A stretch of 49,664 nt of DNA from NCBI GenBank assembly GCA_021827705.1, contig JAKAUQ010000031.1, positions 1 to 49,664 on the forward strand. Direction: 5' to 3'. Positions 1 through 7,226 of this stretch are shown piece by piece. The position numbers and the translations under genes are program-made. A model generated the notes under the pieces. The model was given only the letters and a program-made list of their open reading frames with translations. It was not told where the DNA came from and did no database searches. This stretch comes from Actinomycetes bacterium (lineage in GTDB: Bacteria > Actinomycetota > Acidimicrobiia > Acidimicrobiales > RAAP-2). Position 1 is the stretch's first letter. The number at the start of each line of letters is the position of its first letter.

Positions 1-85
1 CGTTGGGCTTTTCGCGACCCACCAGTGAATGAGCCCGCCTCTTCGTGCGCCGGAATACTTCCAGCGCACGTTGAAGGGGGGGGAT

Positions 86-583
86 ATGAAGCCTGCATGG
101 AGGCGGCGCGTTGCCGTCACTTTTAGTTCGTTGCTGGTACTTGGCTCGCTGTTCGTGCTGCCGGCCGCCTCGACGGCGTCGGGCCGTACGGCTCACCTGA
201 GCGCCACCACTTGCGTGGCGACGAGCACCGGGAAACCAACGGTCAGCGAGATGCCCATCATGAAGTTCGTAGATCGGTCCTCTACGGGCCTGTGCAACGT
301 GACACTGCGTGGTCAGTGGACGCCCAACTCGACCGTGTTCATGACCGCCGACGCGAACGTCGCCTCCGTTGGCCCCGCGGGCGACTGGTCCGCGGCGGTG
401 GCGACACCCCAGCTCCGCGGAACGATCTCGGGCGTCTTGCCCGCGTCCAGCTCGGGCGGGACGGGTGCCGGATCGGGCACGGGCACGTTAGGTTCGAATT
501 CGTCCCTCGCCTGGAGCATTTCTTGCTCCTTCAGCTACCCGCCGTTCCGCTTTCACTGCATTATCCATCTCTCGGACCTCTAG
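86..583 (+). CDS. small secreted protein, unknown function
   Basis: A 165-residue protein that I cannot assign to a family. The start at 86 is chosen because a G-rich ribosome-binding site (about 73-83) precedes it; an in-frame upstream start at 29 has none. The N-terminus is a classic signal peptide: the basic stretch MKPAWRRR, a hydrophobic core to about residue 26, then an AxA-like cleavage region near residues 27-31. The mature part is rich in Ser, Thr and Gly, with a Gly/Ser-rich stretch near residues 120-135 and several cysteines, including two near the C-terminus. It is probably exported. A strong hairpin follows 30 bases after the stop. No neighbour suggests a role. Confidence 0.6.
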   Translation: MKPAWRRRVAVTFSSLLVLGSLFVLPAASTASGRTAHLSATTCVATSTGKPTVSEMPIMKFVDRSSTGLCNVTLRGQWTPNSTVFMTADANVASVGPAGDWSAAVATPQLRGTISGVLPASSSGGTGAGSGTGTLGSNSSLAWSISCSFSYPPFRFHCIIHLSDL

Positions 584-612
584 CGTTCGAGCAGATGCCG
601 CCTCCATCACCT

Positions 613-647
613 CGTCAGCTCCCGGGTCGCGTACCCGGGGGGTGACG
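613..647 (+). terminator. hairpin terminator after the secreted-protein gene
   Basis: CGTCA (613-617) and CCCGGGT (621-627) pair with ACCCGGG (633-639) and TGACG (643-647) around a 5-base loop. One extra C-G pair and a G-T wobble fall in the small internal loop. No T-run follows, as is common for actinobacterial hairpins, so the terminator role is inferred from its position 30 bases after the stop at 583. Confidence 0.55.
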
Positions 648-1139
648 GGGTGGGGCGAGGCGACTCAATGGTCATTGTGAGCGATCGCGGATCCTGTTGC
701 GTTCCAGCAGAAGTGCACGAACATAATGATGGCCTTTCGGATCAGAACGGGGTTGGGTTAACCCCAGAAGATGGTCGTGCGATCTAATTCGATCTCATTG
801 CGGCTCTCGTCGATCGAGCCGGGATCGACGAGATTGCAGGCGTGCCATCGGCCGCTGCAATTGCCTCTGGGAACGTCACGTTACTTTGGCCCCACCGTGG
901 GCATGTGCTTGGACCTGGCTCTCCGGGGAGGCGACGGGTGGGGACCGGCGTGGCTGGTGGTGGATGTCGTGTTCATGGACAGGACCGGTCCGCCTCGTGC
1001 GCTCTAGTTCACTCGTCGCAGGTATGGGACCTCCTGGGACGTCCCGGGAACGGTGAAGTTATGCAAGAAGGTAGGGAAGTGGTCGCTGGGCCGAGGCGCG
1101 CCAGGGTAGATGCGCGCTCTGACCAGGGAGGACGCCGAG
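648..1139. other. gene-less stretch with palindromes
   Basis: No convincing gene is seen between the terminator at 613-647 and tRNA-Glu. Short open frames here lack ribosome-binding sites and protein-like composition, and one runs into the tRNA. The stretch does hold a 10-base palindrome, GGGTTAACCC (755-764), an 11-bp inverted repeat at 805-833 and a GGGACGTCCC palindrome (1036-1045). The T-containing spacing sequence looks unlike the flanking coding DNA. Confidence 0.5.
805..833. repeat. perfect 11-bp inverted repeat, 7-base loop
   Basis: TCTCGTCGATC at 805-815 is the reverse complement of GATCGACGAGA at 823-833. It lies more than 200 bases from the nearest gene on either side, so it is not an obvious terminator. 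Function unknown. Confidence 0.6.
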
Positions 1140-1212
1140 CACCCCCAACGGGATTCGAACCCGTGCCGCCACCTTGAAAGGGTGGTGTCCTAGGCCGCTA
1201 GACGATGGGGGC
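1140..1212 (-). tRNA. tRNA-Glu (anticodon UUC)
   Basis: Read on the minus strand, the acceptor GCCCCCA pairs with TGGGGGT (first pair G-T) and G73 is the discriminator. The anticodon stem CCACC/GGTGG encloses the loop CTTTCAA, giving anticodon TTC. The T loop is TTCGAAT. CCA is not encoded. It lies 29 bases downstream of tRNA-Pro on the same strand, so the two are probably co-transcribed. Confidence 0.95.
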
Positions 1213-1241
1213 AATCGACCACGGCCGCACTGCCATGGTGG

Positions 1242-1316
1242 TCGGGCTGCCCGGATTTGAACCGGGGACCTCTGCGTCCCGAACGCAGCGCGCTAACCAA
1301 ACTGCGCCACAGCCCG
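1242..1316 (-). tRNA. tRNA-Pro (anticodon CGG)
   Basis: Read on the minus strand, the acceptor CGGGCTG pairs with CAGCCCG and A73 is the discriminator. The anticodon stem CTGCG/CGCAG encloses the loop TTCGGGA, giving anticodon CGG. The T arm is CCCGG-TTCAAAT-CCGGG. No CCA is encoded. A TAGGAT box at 1347-1342 on the minus strand could be the -10 of this tRNA-Pro/tRNA-Glu unit. Confidence 0.95.
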
Positions 1317-1372
1317 TAGCGGGTAGACCCGCGACTCGGCCATCCTACTCGGTCAGTCCTGGTCGACCGATC

Positions 1373-2206
1373 TCACAGCGAGCGCTCGTGGGAGGGCTCC
1401 GGCTCGTCGGGGTGGTGCTCGACGACAATCTCGCTGATGCGTCGCCGGTCCATCGACTGGACGCGGAAGCGCCACCCGTCACTCTCGTAGGTGTCGCCAG
1501 GCTGGGGAATGACGCCGGCCAGGTCGAGCACGAAGCCGGCGAGAGTCACGTAGTCACCCTCGGGGATCTCCAGGCCCAGCTCCTCGCTCACGCGGTCGAC
1601 GTGGGTCTGGCCATCGACGAGCCAGCGCCCCTCTCGGATGCGCAAGATTGCGGGCTCGTCCTCGCGGTCGAACTCGTCGCTCCAGTCGCCCACCAGCTCC
1701 TCGAGGATGTCGCGGATCGAGACCACGCCGGCCACGCCGCCGTGCTCGTCGACCACGACAGCGAAGCTCCGGTGCTGATCGCGCATCTCGCGCAGGCTCT
1801 CGAGAAGGTCGAGCGTCTCCGGCAGCAGCTGCGGACGCCGGATCTTGCGGGCGATCTCGTCGGCGTCGGGCAGTGACACCCCAATGGCGCGGCGCACCGT
1901 CGTGGAGCGGAACAGGTCGTTGACGAAGAGGACGCCGTCGATGTCGTCGAGCTCGCCGTTGACCACGGGGAAGCACGAGTGGCCCGTGTCGCGCACGGCC
2001 TCGGCCACGGCCTCGGGGGTCACCGGAATGGTGAGGAAGGCGACATCCGTGCGCGGGGTCATGACATCACGAAGCTCCCGGGTGCCCAGCTGGTCGACGC
2101 GGGCGTGGATCGCACGGGCCTCCGGGCTCGGGCTGCGGTTGTCCCGGGGATGGCGACGTGATCCTCGCAGATGCAGACCCGACCGCCGTGGCCGGTCGTC
2201 GCTCAC
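1373..2206 (-). CDS. CBS-pair / CorC_HlyC domain protein without a membrane domain
   Basis: A 277-residue protein of the hemolysin C/CorC/CNNM type. A CBS pair spans about residues 45-170, starting at VMTPRTD (48-54) with a second CBS motif at VVSIRDIL (161-168). A CorC_HlyC domain follows at about 183-265. The DUF21 transmembrane domain of CNNM transporters is absent, so this is a soluble regulator of the CorC kind. In that family the CBS pair binds adenine nucleotides and the role is often linked to Mg/Co efflux. The GTG start at 2206 overlaps the stop of the upstream receiver gene as GTGA. The first 28 residues are Arg-rich and unconserved-looking. The partner transporter is not in the window. 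Confidence 0.85.
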   Translation of the reverse strand: MSDDRPRRSGLHLRGSRRHPRDNRSPSPEARAIHARVDQLGTRELRDVMTPRTDVAFLTIPVTPEAVAEAVRDTGHSCFPVVNGELDDIDGVLFVNDLFRSTTVRRAIGVSLPDADEIARKIRRPQLLPETLDLLESLREMRDQHRSFAVVVDEHGGVAGVVSIRDILEELVGDWSDEFDREDEPAILRIREGRWLVDGQTHVDRVSEELGLEIPEGDYVTLAGFVLDLAGVIPQPGDTYESDGWRFRVQSMDRRRISEIVVEHHPDEPEPSHERSL

Positions 2207-2628
2207 TCGGATGTGCCGACCCGCACGGTTGCCGGGCGCCACGAGTCGTCCTCGTAGGTCTCGTCGCGCAGCAGTGCCCGAACGGCCTCGCGCACGCGGC
2301 GCGGGTTCAGGGGCTTGACGAGGAAGCCGTCGGCGCCAGCGCGCCGCGCCAGGAAGACGTCGGCCCGGCGATCGAGGAGCAGGAGCACCGGCACCGACTC
2401 GGCGGCTCCGTAGGACTCCTCATTGCGGATCTCCATGGTGATCGCCATGCCCCCCATGGAACCCACCTGCATGTCGGTGACGACGAGGTCGATGCCTCCC
2501 TCGCGCACGCGATCGAGGGCGGCACGTCCGGTCTCGACCTCGTCGATCTCGATCTCGGGACCCTCCAGGGTCGCGCGCAGCTCGGCGCGCAGTGCGGGCA
2601 AGTCGCTGACGACGAGGACGGTGGCCAC
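2203..2628 (-). CDS. stand-alone response-regulator receiver protein
   Basis: A 141-residue single-domain receiver (REC) with no output domain. D52 in VTDMQVG is the expected phospho-acceptor and K105 in FLVKPLN the conserved lysine; D9 is part of the acidic pocket, where the usual second acid is Ser8. No histidine kinase lies nearby. It is first in a two-gene unit with the CBS/CorC gene, sharing a GTGA overlap, so the two may act together, which is inference. The GTG start at 2628 sits 6 bases after a TACGCT box, so the transcript is probably leaderless. Confidence 0.85.
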   Translation of the reverse strand: MATVLVVSDLPALRAELRATLEGPEIEIDEVETGRAALDRVREGGIDLVVTDMQVGSMGGMAITMEIRNEESYGAAESVPVLLLLDRRADVFLARRAGADGFLVKPLNPRRVREAVRALLRDETYEDDSWRPATVRVGTSE

Positions 2629-2634
2629 GGGCTC

Positions 2635-2640
2635 AGCGTA
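2635..2640 (-). promoter_or_regulatory. -10 box of the receiver/CorC operon
   Basis: TACGCT on the minus strand, 6 bases before the GTG start at 2628. It fits the leaderless pattern seen at twelve other genes here. No good -35 is visible. Confidence 0.5.
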
Positions 2641-2660
2641 GCCCAGCCCCGGCGCGCCCC

Positions 2661-2689
2661 TTGCCCTGGACCGGTGCGCTGGCTAGTGT
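2661..2689 (+). promoter_or_regulatory. whiB promoter
   Basis: -35 TTGCCC (2661-2666), a 17-base spacer and -10 TAGTGT (2684-2689). Transcription would start near 2696, just before the G-rich ribosome-binding site. Confidence 0.65.
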
Positions 2690-2711
2690 GCCCCCTGGTG
2701 GGGGGTGGTCA

Positions 2712-2972
2712 GTGACAGTGCAAGTGGCGCCGTGGCGTCAGCTGGGGGCGTGTCGGGGAAGCGAGCAGTCGCTCTTCTTTGCTCCGGACCGGGGCGAGGC
2801 TCGTGATCAGCGCCGTTCGCGCGAGGCCGCCGCCAAGCGGATCTGCGTGGAGTGCGCGGTACGGGCAACCTGCTTGGAGAGCTCCCTGACTCAGCGGGAG
2901 AGCCACGGGATCTGGGGTGGCCTCACCGAGTCGGAGCGTCGGGGACTGCTGCGGGGTGCCGGAGCGGTCTGA
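2712..2972 (+). CDS. WhiB-family iron-sulfur transcription factor
   Basis: An 86-residue WhiB-like protein. The four cluster cysteines are C14, C45, C48 and C54 (the C-X2-C-X5-C pattern in CVECAVRATC), followed by the GIWGGLTE turn at residues 66-73 and a basic tail. Wbl proteins bind a [4Fe-4S] cluster, contact region 4 of the housekeeping sigma factor and respond to redox or NO. GTG at 2712 is preferred because it follows a G-rich Shine-Dalgarno at 2698-2708; GTG at 2718 is an alternative. The last 50 bases overlap the 3' end of the convergent VKOR gene. Which Wbl subfamily it belongs to cannot be told from the motif alone. Confidence 0.9.
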   Translation: MTVQVAPWRQLGACRGSEQSLFFAPDRGEARDQRRSREAAAKRICVECAVRATCLESSLTQRESHGIWGGLTESERRGLLRGAGAV

Positions 2973-3402
2973 AGACCATCACGATCGCGAAGAGCGCGAA
3001 CGTGATCACGTGGACCGCCGTGCACCATACGCAGATGTGCCCGATGATCAAGAGCTCGGCGGCGACCAGCCACAGGACCATGGCCATCGAGACCGTGACC
3101 AGGGCGAGGCGCGCCCCGTGGACCCAGGAGTGGGCCGAGCGCCACGCCGCGGGCGTCATCAGTGCCCCCAGGACGCCGAAGTCCACCAGGCCGAGTACGG
3201 CCACGGGGATGTCCAGCACGGAGGACTGCGGTGACGTGGTCACGACGCCGCACTCGACGAGCCCCGTGGCCGAACACGCCAGGAAGCGAGTGCCGGCGTA
3301 GTGGGTGAAGGTCAGGTAGCCCGAGACGCCGAGGCCCGCCAGGCTAAGCAGCAGTGTGGTCACCGGAACCCAACGCGCCACGGGCCCCGGATCGGCGCTC
3401 AT
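2923..3402 (-). CDS. vitamin K epoxide reductase (VKOR) family membrane protein
   Basis: A 159-residue protein with four to five membrane segments. The active-site pair is C124-V-W-C127 in GHICVWC, and the shuttle-loop cysteines are C43 and C51 in the [10 protein letters not shown] region. Bacterial VKOR replaces DsbB: it passes electrons from a periplasmic DsbA-like protein to quinone and so drives disulfide formation outside the membrane. The ATG start at 3402 overlaps the stop of the thioredoxin-like gene as ATGA, which strongly suggests they are partners. An upstream extension of the frame is Arg/Gly-rich and antisense-like and was not used. The 3' end overlaps whiB by 50 bases. Confidence 0.9.
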   Translation of the reverse strand: MSADPGPVARWVPVTTLLLSLAGLGVSGYLTFTHYAGTRFLACSATGLVECGVVTTSPQSSVLDIPVAVLGLVDFGVLGALMTPAAWRSAHSWVHGARLALVTVSMAMVLWLVAAELLIIGHICVWCTAVHVITFALFAIVMVFRPLRHPAAVPDAPTR

Positions 3403-4322
3403 GAGATGTGCATAGCCTTCTTGGCGGCCAACACGCCCGGGCTGGTGCAGACGGTGCGCGGCTGGTCCTTGGTCAGCGAGCAGATGACCGCGGAGTCGTA
3501 GTTGGCCGACGTGACGATTGTGTCGGTGACGCTGTTGGTAGCAGTGGCCAAGCCCGCCGCGATCGTGTCTCGCGAGAGGCCCGCGAGCAACTGGGGCGTG
3601 TAGCTGGCCCCCACCATCAGGTAGCGGTTGGCGAACGAGAGGAAGGGGAAGGAGTAGTCCTGGGAGGCCGGCAAGCCCGGGACGTACTTGGAGGTGTCGT
3701 ACTTCTTGAAGTCGGCGGCCTCCTGGGCGGTGGGCTTCTGGAGCGACGAGTAGAAGCCGGTAGCACTGTCCCACACGTTGGTGTACTCCTCGACCGACGC
3801 GAAGGCGACGTAGGGAGAGCGGTAGTGCGCCCGCACGAGCGTGAAGGTCGGGGTGCCCTGGTAGGGCTCGATCGAGCGCGTCGAGCTGATCATGTCGCCC
3901 AGGCCGCTGAAGGTGCCGAAGCGGCTCAGTGCGACGATCAACGGCCAGCGCTCGGCGGCGCAGTAGGGGCAGTACTCGGCGCCAATGTAGAGGACCTTGG
4001 GCACGGTGGCACCCGTCGAGCTCTGGCCCGTGAGCTCGGGCTGGCCCTTGGTTGCGATGGGTGCCGAGACCGGCGTCCCCGAGGTGACGCCGACGGTGTT
4101 GAACACTGAGGCCGGGACCGACGCCACCTCGTGGGCGACCTGGGCGCTGGTCGGGGTGAAGGTCGGAGCCGTGGGGCCCGAGGTTCCCGACACGACCTTG
4201 ATCACGACGAGGGCGACCACCACGACGACAACGAGTCCGATGGCGAGCCAGGTGAACAGACCCGCGGGTCGTCCGGCGGCGACGGGCGCGGGTGGGCGCT
4301 TGGCGGGGGGTCTCTTAGCCAC
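3399..4322 (-). CDS. DUF929 thioredoxin-like membrane-anchored protein
   Basis: A 307-residue protein with a basic, Pro-rich N-terminus, one membrane segment at about residues 22-44 and an extracytoplasmic domain. A C118-P-Y-C121 motif sits in a thioredoxin-like context ([15 protein letters not shown]). The overall layout matches the DUF929 family. With the coupled VKOR gene it most likely forms the exported-protein disulfide system, this protein being the dithiol oxidase or isomerase and VKOR regenerating it. The GTG start at 4322 is chosen because AGAAGGAG lies 4 bases before it; a longer form from 4355 has no such site. Further cysteines near the C-terminus (about 281 and 291) are of unknown role. 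Confidence 0.85.
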   Translation of the reverse strand: MAKRPPAKRPPAPVAAGRPAGLFTWLAIGLVVVVVVALVVIKVVSGTSGPTAPTFTPTSAQVAHEVASVPASVFNTVGVTSGTPVSAPIATKGQPELTGQSSTGATVPKVLYIGAEYCPYCAAERWPLIVALSRFGTFSGLGDMISSTRSIEPYQGTPTFTLVRAHYRSPYVAFASVEEYTNVWDSATGFYSSLQKPTAQEAADFKKYDTSKYVPGLPASQDYSFPFLSFANRYLMVGASYTPQLLAGLSRDTIAAGLATATNSVTDTIVTSANYDSAVICSLTKDQPRTVCTSPGVLAAKKAMHIS

Positions 4323-4354
4323 GATGCTCCTTCTGGGCGGGGCGAATCCCCCCA

Positions 4355-4360
4355 AATGTA
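4355..4360 (-). promoter_or_regulatory. -10 box for the DUF929-VKOR operon
   Basis: TACATT on the minus strand would start transcription near 4348, leaving a leader of about 26 bases that carries the AGAAGGAG ribosome-binding site. It is divergent from the Nudix gene. Confidence 0.45.
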
Positions 4361-4397
4361 GTGCGAGACGCGAGGGCGCCGGTCATCGTCCCGGCGG

Positions 4398-4403
4398 TAG
4401 GTT
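4398..4403 (+). promoter_or_regulatory. -10 box of the Nudix gene (leaderless)
   Basis: TAGGTT ends 5 bases before the ATG at 4409. No ribosome-binding site is seen. Confidence 0.45.
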
Positions 4404-4408
4404 GGATC

Positions 4409-5170
4409 ATGTCCGACCCGATGGTGCCCCGCGCGGCCGCCACGATCTTGCCCCTGCGCGACGGACCCGGTGGGCTCGAGGTCCTCATGGTGCGTCGCAA
4501 TCCGGCCAGCGAGTTCGTCGGTGGCGCCCACGTCTTTCCCGGTGGCGCGCTGGAGGTCGAGGACGGTGGCCTCGGCTCGTTGGTGACCGGTCTCGACGAC
4601 GCCACCGCCTCGCGAATCCTCGGCGTGGCCTCGGGGGGACTGGCCTCCTTCGTGGCCGCGGCCCGCGAGCTGTTCGAAGAGGCCGGGCTGCTGCTGGTGG
4701 ACGCGGCCGCTGCCGACCCCGACGCGCTCGGGGCCTGGCAGACGGCGATGAACGAGCGCCGCAGCACCTTGGCCGAGGTCCTGGCCAGCGAGGGGCTGCG
4801 CCTCGATCTGGGCCAGATGCGCTACATCGGCCATTGGGTGACGCCGCTCGGCCAGCCTCGCCGCTACGACACGCGCTTCTTCTTGGTCCCGGCTCCGGGC
4901 GAGCAGGTGGCCGCGCACGACCGGGGCGAGACGGTGGCCCACCTCTGGGTGCGCCCCGTCGACGCGCTGGCCGCCGGGGCTCGTGGGTCGATCACCCTGA
5001 TCCTCCCGACGATCCAGACACTGCGCCAGATCGCGCTGCTGCCCGACGTGGCCGGAGCGCTCGCCTGGGCCGCGGGCCTCGGGCCAATCAGCCGGATCGA
5101 GCCGCACCTGCGCGAGCGGGCGGGGCGCGCCTGGATCACCCTGCCGGGCGAGCCCGGCTACGACGACTGA
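4409..5170 (+). CDS. Nudix hydrolase, NUDT19/NUDT7-like
   Basis: A 253-residue Nudix hydrolase. The catalytic box lies at about residues 76-96, with the REXXEEXG core as RELFEEAG (86-93) binding the metal ions. The usual spacing from the N-terminal sheet is lengthened by an insertion after HVFPGGAL, as in the NUDT19/NUDT7 (CoA diphosphatase-like) group. Substrate is not predictable; acyl-CoA or nucleotide derivatives are likely. ATG at 4409 is preferred because a TAGGTT -10 box ends 5 bases upstream; ATG at 4421 is an alternative. It stands alone and converges on the Mrp gene, with a shared terminator hairpin between. Confidence 0.85.
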   Translation: MSDPMVPRAAATILPLRDGPGGLEVLMVRRNPASEFVGGAHVFPGGALEVEDGGLGSLVTGLDDATASRILGVASGGLASFVAAARELFEEAGLLLVDAAAADPDALGAWQTAMNERRSTLAEVLASEGLRLDLGQMRYIGHWVTPLGQPRRYDTRFFLVPAPGEQVAAHDRGETVAHLWVRPVDALAAGARGSITLILPTIQTLRQIALLPDVAGALAWAAGLGPISRIEPHLRERAGRAWITLPGEPGYDD

Positions 5171-5248
5171 TCCGGCGGCCGCGGCCCTCGCCTCGAGGCG
5201 CGCAGTCCCCCGGGCGCTCCGCCACGGCGGGCACCACGACGAAGAACG

Positions 5249-5283
5249 GGGTCCTCGACCCGCGCCGTGCTGGTCGAGGACTC
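5249..5283. terminator. bidirectional hairpin terminator between Nudix and Mrp genes
   Basis: GTCCTCGACC (5251-5260) and GGTCGAGGAC (5272-5281) are perfect 10-bp arms around an 11-base loop. One G-T and one G-C pair extend the stem to 5249-5283. It sits between two convergent genes and overlaps the stop of the Mrp gene. Confidence 0.6.
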
Positions 5284-6418
5284 AGGGGGTCGCGACGGCG
5301 CGCTCCAGCGCGTCGAGCAGGCGAGCTGAGCACCCCGCGCGCCCGGGCGGCGGGGCGAGGTCGTCGCGCACCCGGCGGGCCAGAGCCAGGAAGTGGCCAT
5401 CGGCGGGCTCGTCGAGCGCCAGGGGCCGCCCCGCGTCGGCCGCCGCCGACAGCGCGGCCTGGAGGGGGATCGAGGCCAGCAGCGGGACGCCGAGCTCGTC
5501 GGCCAGGCTCTGGCCGCCACCGCTGCCGAAGGGGGCGAGAACCTCCCCGTGGACGCAGGTCAGCGGCGCCATGTTCTCGATGACGCCGAGGACCCGCAGG
5601 TGGTGGCCTCGCGCGAAGTCGGCCGTGCGCGCAGCGACCCGGCTGGCCGCGCGGCTCGGCGTCGTGACCAGCACGATGCCGAGGCGAGGCAGCAGGCGCG
5701 CCAAGGTCATGGGGATGTCCCCCGTCCCCGGGGGCGTGTCGACGACCAGGTAGTCGATCCCGCTCCAGTCGGCGTCCTCGAGGAACTGGGCGACCGCCTT
5801 TTGGACCATGAGGCCCCGCCAGGACAGGGCGCGATCGTCCTTAGCCAGGAGCCCCATCGACAAGACGCGCAGCTCACCGGCGCCGACCCGCTGGCGCACC
5901 GGGTGCATGCGACCGGCGGTGGCCTCGACGGGGCCCGTGAGCCCGAGCAGGCGCGTCAGCGAGAAGCCCCACACGTCGGCGTCGAGCACGCCGACGACGT
6001 GTCCGAGCCGCGCCAGGGACACCGCGAGGTTCGCGGCCACCGAGGACTTGCCCACGCCCCCCTTGCCCGAGGCGACGGCCAGCACCGGCACGGTGGGCGC
6101 GAGGCCGCTCAGCGTGCTGCGCGCCTGGGCCGCCGAGCGCGCGCGCTCCAGGGCGACGCGCTTGGCCGCTGGCCCCATCTCGGTGAAGTCGACCCGGACG
6201 CTGCGCACGCCCGCGACCTGGCGGGCGGTCTCGCGAACGTCGCGCGTGATCTGGGTGCGCAGGGGGCAGCCCGCCGTCGTCAGGGCCACCGACACGACGG
6301 CGTCGCCCTCGGGTCCCACGGCGATCTCGCCGATCATGCCCAACTCAACCACCGAGATCCCGAGCTCGGGATCGGGAATCTCCGCCAGGCGAGCGCGAAT
6401 GTCGTCGGGGAGTCCCAC
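5282..6418 (-). CDS. mrp: Mrp/ApbC/NBP35-family P-loop ATPase, iron-sulfur carrier
   Basis: A 378-residue protein. An N-terminal MIP18/DUF59 domain (about 1-90) has its conserved cysteine at C51 in TAGCPLRTQ. The deviant Walker A is GKGGVGKSS (118-126), followed by a MinD/ParA-type ATPase domain with DADVWG and DTPPGTGD motifs. Members carry and hand over Fe-S clusters. The CPXC cluster motif usual in Mrp is reduced to one cysteine, CVHG, in the stretch after ENMAPLT; actinobacterial members often diverge here. GTG at 6418 lies 6 bases after a TAGCGT box. It is divergent from an A-type Fe-S carrier gene, which fits a small Fe-S locus. Confidence 0.88.
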   Translation of the reverse strand: MGLPDDIRARLAEIPDPELGISVVELGMIGEIAVGPEGDAVVSVALTTAGCPLRTQITRDVRETARQVAGVRSVRVDFTEMGPAAKRVALERARSAAQARSTLSGLAPTVPVLAVASGKGGVGKSSVAANLAVSLARLGHVVGVLDADVWGFSLTRLLGLTGPVEATAGRMHPVRQRVGAGELRVLSMGLLAKDDRALSWRGLMVQKAVAQFLEDADWSGIDYLVVDTPPGTGDIPMTLARLLPRLGIVLVTTPSRAASRVAARTADFARGHHLRVLGVIENMAPLTCVHGEVLAPFGSGGGQSLADELGVPLLASIPLQAALSAAADAGRPLALDEPADGHFLALARRVRDDLAPPPGRAGCSARLLDALERAVATP

Positions 6419-6424
6419 ACCGGG

Positions 6425-6430
6425 ACGCTA
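6425..6430 (-). promoter_or_regulatory. -10 box of mrp (leaderless)
   Basis: TAGCGT on the minus strand, 6 bases before the GTG at 6418, with no Shine-Dalgarno in between. Confidence 0.5.
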
Positions 6431-6462
6431 CCGGGCGCGGCACGGCGGCGCGCCAGGCCCGG

Positions 6463-6468
6463 TACCAT
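6463..6468 (+). promoter_or_regulatory. -10 box of the ErpA-like/RidA unit
   Basis: TACCAT is placed to start transcription near 6475, ahead of the GGGAGG ribosome-binding site (about 6481-6486). Confidence 0.4.
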
Positions 6469-6490
6469 GGGCCCACACCAGGGAGGTGCC

Positions 6491-6856
6491 ATGACCGACG
6501 TCACCACGAGTCCCCAGGCCACCGTGGCCGAGCCGATCACGCTGACCGCTGCGGCGGCGGCCAAGGTCGCCGAGCTCATCGCCGCCGAGGAGTCCACCGA
6601 TCGCCTCATGCTGCGCATCGCGGTCAAGTCGGGGGGCTGCTCGGGCTTCCAGTACGACCTCTTCTTCGACTCCGAGATCGCCGACGACGACATCGTCGCG
6701 GACTTCAACGGCGTCTCGGTCGCCGTCGATGGCGCCAGCGCCGAGCTGCTCACCGGGTCGATCATGGACTTCTCCGACGGCCTCCAGGGTGCCGGCTTCC
6801 ACATCGCCAACCCCAACGCCACCCACACCTGCGGGTGCGGCAACTCCTTCAGCTAG
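6491..6856 (+). CDS. erpA: A-type iron-sulfur carrier (ErpA/IscA family)
   Basis: A 121-residue HesB/IscA-family protein. The three ligand cysteines are C50 in GGCSGFQY and C114 and C116 in TCGCGNSFS, spaced as in the family. It binds an assembled Fe-S cluster and delivers it to apo-enzymes. A GGGAGG ribosome-binding site precedes the ATG at 6491. It is divergent from mrp and followed 9 bases later by the RidA gene, so the two are likely co-transcribed. ErpA and IscA are hard to tell apart by sequence; actinobacteria usually have a single ErpA-type protein. Confidence 0.9.
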   Translation: MTDVTTSPQATVAEPITLTAAAAAKVAELIAAEESTDRLMLRIAVKSGGCSGFQYDLFFDSEIADDDIVADFNGVSVAVDGASAELLTGSIMDFSDGLQGAGFHIANPNATHTCGCGNSFS

Positions 6857-6865
6857 AGAGGCGTC

Positions 6866-7225
6866 ATGACCGTCGGCCCCTACTCTCCGTGGCGTCGCGC
6901 GGGGGACCTCGTGGTCATCTCGGGCCAGCTGGGCCTGCTGGCGGACCGCGAGGTCCGCACCATGGCCGAGGGAGGAGCCGCCGGCCAGTTGCGCCAGGCT
7001 CTGGCGAATGCCGAGCGGGTGCTCGAGGAGGCCGGAGCCACGCTGGACCAGGTGGTCAAGGCCACGATGTTCCTGGTGTCCATGGACGACTTCGACGCCT
7101 GCAACGAGGTCTGGGTCGAGACCTTCAGCGTTCCGCGCCCCACGCGCTCGGCGGTCGCGGTGGCCGAGTTGCCGCTCGGCGCGCTCGTCGAGGTCGAGCT
7201 GTGGGCCCACGCGCCCGCGCACTGA
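6866..7225 (+). CDS. ridA: RidA/YjgF-family enamine/imine deaminase
   Basis: A 119-residue RidA-family protein. The family C-terminal block is present: the substrate-binding Arg lies in RPTRSAVAV, followed by LPLGALVEVELWA. RidA hydrolyses reactive 2-aminoacrylate and related imines made by PLP enzymes; some family members have other substrates. GAGAGG precedes the ATG. It follows the ErpA-like gene by 9 bases and ends 1 base short of the convergent regulator gene on the other strand, so no independent terminator is visible. Confidence 0.9.
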   Translation: MTVGPYSPWRRAGDLVVISGQLGLLADREVRTMAEGGAAGQLRQALANAERVLEEAGATLDQVVKATMFLVSMDDFDACNEVWVETFSVPRPTRSAVAVAELPLGALVEVELWAHAPAH

Positions 7226-7226
7226 G

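Noticed and set aside
755-764. GGGTTAACCC palindrome as an operator
   Set aside because: It is close to no promoter or gene start and has no second copy nearby.
842-1177. 111-codon open frame reading into tRNA-Glu
   Set aside because: Its end is the antisense of the tRNA T arm (reads like TGFEPVPP), and it lacks a ribosome-binding site and domain.
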